Part shown: positions 7,564 to 10,512 of the stretch, in pieces | Position numbering within the stretch: the stretch's first letter is position 1 | Layout of the letters: the number at the start of each line of letters is the position of its first letter | Assembly: GCA_028275295.1 (NCBI GenBank) | Contig: JAPWUY010000026.1 | Span: forward strand, 1 to 10,512 | DNA: 10,512 nt | Origin: Thermodesulfobacteriota bacterium | GTDB lineage: Bacteria; Desulfobacterota; Desulfocorpusculales; Desulfocorpusculum | Reading direction: 5' to 3' | Notes under the pieces: model-generated | What the model was told of the DNA's origin: nothing | The model's input: the letters and a program-made list of their open reading frames with translations, nothing else | The model's database searches: none | Program-made: the position numbers and the translations under genes

Positions 7564-8259
7564 CACTTGTGGCCTCTTTGCTGCAGGCACGTCAGGGCAA
7601 CCGTAACGGCGTAAGCCAGTAACAGAAGTATCACGCCGAGGGCTATGGCCAGTTCGAAGTTGCCTTTGGCAGTCTCCATGACCGTTGCGGTGGTCAGAAC
7701 CCTCGTGCACCCCCTTATGTTACCTCCCACCATCATGGAGGCTCCGACCTCGGAGACTACCCCCCCCGAACCCCGCCATTACTGCCGCAAGAAGCTGCAA
7801 ACGGGCTTCTTTGATCAAAAGCCAGACGAGCTGTCTTCTTCGTGCACCGAGTGAAAGGATCTGGAGTCTGAGCTCCTGCGAGAGGCTTTGGAAAGCTCCC
7901 ACACTTATCCCCGCTATGATGGGTGTAGCAATTATAGCTTGGGCCAGAATCATGGCTGTAGGGGTATAGAGAAGGCCCAGGGCGCCCAGAGGCCCACTGC
8001 GCCAAAGCATTAGTGTCACAAAAAGGCCCACCACAACCGGAGGAAGCCCCATAGCCGTATTGACAATGCTCAGGAAGAAAGTCCGCCCAGGAAATTGTCT
8101 CAGGCCCACGAGAGCCCCAATCCCTACCCCAAAAAAGAGGCTCAATAGGGTCGCTGTCCCCGAAACCTGAAGTGTTAGAAGCACTACTTCCACAACCTCT
8201 CTGTCTCCTCGGAGAAGGAGCCCAATTCCTCTCTTCATCCCTTCCACGATCAGTTCCAT
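7560..8259 (-). pseudogene. tupB: Tungstate ABC transporter permease, frameshifted at a G8 run
   Basis: ATG 8259 lies 7 nt after the tupA stop and is preceded by ATGAGG. The frame encodes several membrane helices, for example VVLLTLQVSGTATLLSLFFG and MGLPPVVVGLFVTLML, and the permease coupling loop around LSLGARRRQLVWLLIKEA. It then reads through eight G (complement of C at 7760-7767) into a false frame that ends at 7720. With seven G, the frame continues VVSEVGASMMVGGNIRGCTR, a strongly conserved TupB block, and one more membrane helix, ending at TGA 7562-7560. The repaired protein has 232 residues, the usual TupB length. Because the downstream frame is fully preserved and tupC is intact, this is probably a one-base assembly error, a very recent mutation or a slippery G tract. 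Confidence 0.9.
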
Positions 8260-8266
8260 TTTAGCC

Positions 8267-9244
8267 TCATTTTTCCTGCTCAGTAGCTGCTGGGAAGAAA
8301 AGGGGTGTCCCGAAACGATCCACGCCGAAATCTCGAATCATCCGCTGAGCCTCCCCGGACACCAGGAAATCGGCTAAGAGTCGGGCTCCCTGGCAATTGA
8401 CCCTGTCAAAACGGGAGCAATTCACTTCTATCACATGGTAAATGTTTCGCAACTCCTCGGCGCCCTGAAAACATATTTCTAGGGCCAGCTTGGACGCTAG
8501 CGCTAGGTACGTGCCTCGATCGGAGAGAGTGTACGCCCCTTTTTCAGAGGCGATGAGGAGAGTCTGTCCCATTCCTTGGCCGCTTTCCTGATACCAACGA
8601 TTGCCATGAGGATTTACATTTGCTTTTTTCCAAAGCTCCGTCTCGAGCACGTGTGTTCCTGAAAGATCTCCCCTGGAGATGAACAGGAACCCGCCATCAG
8701 CTACTTTTCTAAAGGCTTCCTCCACGCTGCGAGCATCCCTCACCCCTGCAGGGTCCCCCTTGGGTCCTGCGAGGACGAAATCGTTGTACATGACGAGTCT
8801 TCTTCTCGCTCCGAAGCCAGCTTCCATGAACTTGAGTTCCTCACGGGGACTGTGCACGAGCAGCACATCCACCTCTCCTCTCGCCCCTAAGGCGAGGGCT
8901 TGACCAGATCCCACTGCAATTGTCTTGACCAGGACGCCCGTGCTCTTTTGGAATACAGGCAATAGCACATCAAGAAGACCCGAATCCTGGGTGCTGGTCG
9001 TTGTTGCCAGGATGACATCCTGTTTTGGAGGCACACGATCTCCACAACTGACATATGGCCAAGCCGAGATCAGAAGCGCCAAAAGAGGCCAGATCAGACG
9101 AAACAACGGTCTCATCCTATGGCCTCTTTTGGCCGATCTTCCAGCGAGACTCAAAAGTAGGTGGCTCAGTGGGATTTCCTTCTCGGGGGCCATATCCAGC
9201 AAGGCCCGCTTCAGATTTCCTTTAACCCCTCCTCGCTTGTTCAT
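8267..9244 (-). CDS. tupA: Tungstate-binding protein of ABC transporter
   Basis: The protein captures tungstate outside the cytoplasmic membrane and delivers it to TupBC. The TupA signature TTTSTQDSGLLD begins at residue 81, followed by AVGSGQALALGARGEVDVLL (110-129), VHSPREE, VMYNDFVLAGP and SRGDLSGTH (190-198). ATG 9244 has a strong GGGAGGT 6 nt upstream, giving 325 residues. This leaves an unusual hydrophilic extension of 43 residues before a typical exported start at Met44 (9115), MRPLFRLIWPLLALLISAWP, with Cys67 in a lipoprotein-like YVSCGD context. The lipobox is imperfect. Met44 may be the real N-terminus, though its ribosome binding site is weaker. It is the first gene of tupABC. Molybdate binding cannot be excluded by sequence alone, but TTTS is characteristic of tungstate-type TupA. 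Confidence 0.9.
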   Translation of the reverse strand: MNKRGGVKGNLKRALLDMAPEKEIPLSHLLLSLAGRSAKRGHRMRPLFRLIWPLLALLISAWPYVSCGDRVPPKQDVILATTTSTQDSGLLDVLLPVFQKSTGVLVKTIAVGSGQALALGARGEVDVLLVHSPREELKFMEAGFGARRRLVMYNDFVLAGPKGDPAGVRDARSVEEAFRKVADGGFLFISRGDLSGTHVLETELWKKANVNPHGNRWYQESGQGMGQTLLIASEKGAYTLSDRGTYLALASKLALEICFQGAEELRNIYHVIEVNCSRFDRVNCQGARLLADFLVSGEAQRMIRDFGVDRFGTPLFFPAATEQEK

Positions 9245-9262
9245 CCTAACACCTCCCGGGGC

Positions 9263-9310
9263 AATTTATCCAGTTAGTATATGCCGATCAATATCCAGAT
9301 GAATTGTCAA
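9263..9310 (-). promoter_or_regulatory. Likely tup operon promoter and operator region
   Basis: This AT-richer stretch precedes tupA. On the minus strand TATACT (9281-9276) is a good -10 that would give a 5' leader of about 25 nt before ATG 9244. The -35 at 17 nt (ATTCAT) is weak, while a perfect TTGACA at 9310-9305 lies 23 nt away, too far for standard spacing. The heptamer CTGGATA is repeated at 9298-9292 and 9273-9267, 25 bp apart and flanking the -10, which suggests binding sites for a regulator. I do not see a clear ModE box. Confidence 0.4.
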
Positions 9311-9325
9311 CTGGGAGATGGGCCA

Positions 9326-9354
9326 TGGGCCTAGGGCCCAAGAAGGGCTTCTTG
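9326..9354. promoter_or_regulatory. Two adjacent palindromes upstream of tupA
   Basis: TGGGCC and GGCCCA flank a 3-nt centre at 9326-9340. They are followed at once by a palindrome with perfect 7-bp arms, CAAGAAG (9339-9345) and CTTCTTG (9348-9354), around GG. They lie about 80-110 bp upstream of tupA. They could be operators or the 3' hairpin of a neighbouring transcript. No U-run follows. Confidence 0.35.
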
Positions 9355-9422
9355 CATTCAGCGTAAAGCCATCGTCCCTTGAGCGCAGAGCCTTTCCCTT
9401 ACGCAGGGCCTCCCCCTCCACC

Positions 9423-9466
9423 AAGTACCCTGTCCCCCTTGAAGGTGTTGACGCTTTCGTGATAGG
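9423..9466 (+). repeat. Right copy of the 44-bp inverted repeat
   Basis: This copy matches the reverse complement of 30-73 at 42 of 44 positions. On the plus strand it sits in an open frame (9318-9557) reading KYPVPLEGVDAFVIG. The sequence upstream of the repeat shows no similarity to the left copy, and the frame lacks a credible start, so this copy looks like a remnant or a dispersed element. Confidence 0.75.
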
Positions 9467-9498
9467 AAAATCCCCTCTGGTCGACCGGAGGAAAAGTC

Positions 9499-9678
9499 AT
9501 GGATGGGAGGTTAGCTGTAGAGGTGATGGGGGTAGCTGGGTCCGGAGCGCAGCTTAGGTCCGGGGGAGAGACATGGAGGGTCCTTTGGAAGAAAGCCTGG
9601 GAGAGCTCAGCCCATTCAAGGCCGTTGAGGGTGCCTGTGGCGCATCACAAAGACCTGGGCGCACAGGCCCTATGGTGA
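9499..9678 (+). CDS. Possible small protein of 59 residues, unknown
   Basis: ATG 9499 has a good ribosome binding site, GGAGG at 9487-9491 with 7 nt spacing, and the frame ends in TGA at 9676-9678. The peptide starts MDGRLAVEVMGVAGSGAQLR and contains WRVLWKKAWESS. I recognise no family, and there is no signal peptide or membrane segment. The start lies 32 nt after the right repeat copy, and the stop abuts the hairpin at 9678-9709. It may be a genuine small gene, a gene remnant or chance. Confidence 0.25.
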   Translation: MDGRLAVEVMGVAGSGAQLRSGGETWRVLWKKAWESSAHSRPLRVPVAHHKDLGAQALW

Positions 9679-9709
9679 TGACTTGAGAAAATGACCTGGC
9701 TCAAGTCAT
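9678..9709 (+). terminator. Perfect 10-bp hairpin, possible terminator
   Basis: ATGACTTGAG (9678-9687) and CTCAAGTCAT (9700-9709) are perfect complements around a 12-nt loop. A short T-rich tail (CTTTTAG, from 9713) follows on the plus strand. It begins at the last base of the stop codon of the small open frame ending at 9678, which is where a terminator would be expected if that frame is real. The T-rich tail is short and offset, so efficiency is uncertain. Confidence 0.4.
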
Positions 9710-9771
9710 TCGACTTTTAGCCAAAGACCCATCATCTCCGGGTCTCATGGGTCCCGGGGTCGTCCAGCTCG

Positions 9772-9981
9772 TCATACGCTACCTCCGTGACCAATTGGGG
9801 ATTGTTCCTTAGGCCCTGAATTCATCCATTGGACGGCCTCTCTCACGGCAATTTGAGCCGTGCCATCTTCGCCCGCCCCAGTTGTGGCGGCAAAGGGTTC
9901 AACTTCCGGCCAGTAGCCCGAAAGATCGCATCCCTGCGCCTTGGAAGTGGCCCACTGTAGAAGGGCCTCGAAGGGGAGCAA
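9772..9981 (-). other. Open frame of uncertain status
   Basis: A minus-strand frame is open from about 10017 to TGA at 9774-9772. The only usual start is TTG 9981, with a poor ribosome binding site, giving 69 residues. The translation, including LLPFEALLQWATSKAQGCDL and AQIAVREAVQW, looks more protein-like than most shadows, and upstream residues ADSVAIPWGH continue the same character. No family is recognised. It may be a remnant of a gene whose start is lost, or chance. Confidence 0.2.
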
Positions 9982-9995
9982 GTGGCCCCATGGAA

Positions 9996-10025
9996 TTGCA
10001 ACACTGTCCGCGTGTGTGGTCTAAT
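9996..10025 (+). promoter_or_regulatory. Candidate promoter for the cooT-like gene
   Basis: TTGCAA (9996-10001) and TCTAAT (10020-10025) are separated by 18 nt, with four and five matches to the sigma-70 hexamers. Transcription would start near 10032 and give a leader of about 90 nt. The leader contains a 6-bp hairpin pairing 10034-10039 with 10052-10057. Confidence 0.4.
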
Positions 10026-10121
10026 GGTTCTGGCGAGAGTTGGAGGACATGCTCTCGAGGGAGAATAGTACCGTCGACAGGCGATGCACTTGAGCTAGGT
10101 GAAGAAGGGGGGGTAAAGAGT

Positions 10122-10319
10122 ATGTGCGAGATAAAGGCATATGGGCTCAGAGACGACGGGGAGGAGCTTCTCTTGGAGTCCGTGATTAGAGTGGAGCCTC
10201 AAGGGGCTGATACATGGAGACTCCTTTCCCTCTTTGGGGAAGAGCGCCTGGTGAGGGGCAAGTTCCAGAGGGCGGACTTCAGGGAGAACAAGGTCTACTT
10301 CGCTTTGGGGGATAGTTGA
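10122..10319 (+). CDS. cooT: CooT-family nickel-binding protein
   Basis: This 65-residue cytoplasmic protein begins MCEIKAYGLRDDGEELLLES, continues VIRVEPQGAD, and has LLSLFGEERLVRGKF and a final VYFALGDS. This is the layout of CooT-like proteins, small beta-rich dimers in which the cysteine directly after the initiator methionine binds Ni(II). CooT is linked to nickel supply for carbon monoxide dehydrogenase, but many homologues lie away from coo genes, so the physiological partner here is unknown. ATG 10122 is preceded by GAAGAAGGGGGG at 8 nt spacing. The frame is open farther upstream to 9882, but that part has no coding character, and the MC start is what the family requires. Another small gene follows 74 nt downstream on the same strand. 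Confidence 0.8.
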   Translation: MCEIKAYGLRDDGEELLLESVIRVEPQGADTWRLLSLFGEERLVRGKFQRADFRENKVYFALGDS

Positions 10320-10393
10320 ATCTCGTCCTTTTTTGATCCTTCAGGGCTTAGGCTCGGCCCCAGACTTCTTTTTTTCCGAGGAGAAAGGGACAA

Positions 10394-10512
10394 ATGGATC
10401 CTGTTGAGAAGGCGAAAATAAGGCTCCGAGAATGGATTCACCATGCAGAGCACCACATGGAGGATTACGAGAAACTCGCAAGGGAGCTGGAGGGGCTGGG
10501 AAAGAGGGAAAG
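10394..10512 (+). CDS. Small histidine-rich helical protein, N-terminal part (runs off right edge)
   Basis: ATG 10394 follows the ribosome binding site GAGGAGAAAGGG and opens a frame to the window end, 39 complete codons. The peptide reads MDPVEKAKIRLREWIHHAEH and continues HMEDYEKLARELEGLGKRE. It is strongly charged and should be helical, with four closely spaced histidines (HHAEHH) that could bind a metal ion. From memory, small proteins of this kind often accompany cooT-like genes, so the pair may be an operon. The 74-nt gap contains two T-runs (near 10329 and 10369), which could be a weak terminator or attenuator. The function is unknown; metal handling is inferred. Confidence 0.7.
   Translation, partial: MDPVEKAKIRLREWIHHAEHHMEDYEKLARELEGLGKRE

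Noticed and set aside
7564..7710. Upstream extension of tupC
   Set aside because: These bases encode the C-terminus of TupB in another frame. GTG 7563 with GTGA overlap fits the family better.
9245..9420. Moco/Tuco-type riboswitch upstream of tupA
   Set aside because: I could not find the conserved core, and the likely leader is too short.
10012..10075. tRNA-like stretch with a TCTAATGG segment
   Set aside because: There is no T-loop consensus, acceptor stem or complete cloverleaf. The segment is better explained as a -10 element followed by a short hairpin.
9882..10121. Upstream extension of the cooT-like gene
   Set aside because: CooT proteins need Cys as residue 2, which only the 10122 start gives. 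A strong RBS precedes it, and the upstream part has no coding character.
1..10512. CRISPR array, transposase, integrase or attachment site
   Set aside because: No regular direct repeats with spacers and no recombinase-like protein. The 44-bp inverted repeat alone does not define a mobile element.

Overview
The window looks like a chromosomal segment of an anaerobic bacterium, most likely of the Desulfobacterota/deltaproteobacterial type. The basis is gene content: a tungstate ABC transporter, a CooT-type nickel-binding protein, a large secreted SBBP-repeat protein, a PsbP-like secreted protein and a WXXGXW-repeat envelope protein. Arginine is often encoded by AGG/AGA, which is common in thermophiles but not decisive. 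No rRNA, tRNA, CRISPR array, transposase or phage gene was seen. The lineage call is inference.

Layout. Positions 1-148 hold the start of an unidentified minus-strand gene running off the left edge. After about 650 bp without a convincing gene, but with a foldable leader, comes a plus-strand gene (795-3922) for a very large secreted protein: signal peptide, conserved N-terminal region, seven-bladed SBBP propeller, two cysteine-rich InlB-like repeats and a CARDB domain. It is split by a frameshift near 1121. A strong hairpin (3931-3966) separates it from a convergent minus-strand set: cysE (serine O-acetyltransferase), followed 34 nt downstream by a small WXXGXW secreted protein (frameshifted), with a PsbP-like secreted protein (frameshifted) encoded upstream of cysE. 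A gene-poor stretch (about 6151-6792) follows.

The minus-strand operon tupA-tupB-tupC (9244 down to 6793) encodes a tungstate importer: lipoprotein-like binding protein, permease and ATPase. The genes are spaced 7 nt apart or overlap by 4 nt. tupB carries an extra base in a run of eight G. About 880 bp with repeats, hairpins and only weak ORFs separates this from a plus-strand pair at the right edge: a cooT-like nickel-binding protein and the start of a small histidine-rich helical protein.

Two themes stand out. First, metal handling: tungstate uptake beside a CooT-like nickel protein fits an organism that makes W- and Ni-dependent enzymes (inference). Second, four of the genes carry apparent single-base frameshifts while cysE, tupC, tupA and cooT are intact. 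This points either to indel errors in the assembly or to real gene decay. In addition, a 44-bp inverted repeat (42 of 44 matching) lies at 30-73 and 9423-9466, bracketing almost the whole window. I found no clear new multi-gene defence or mobile system.
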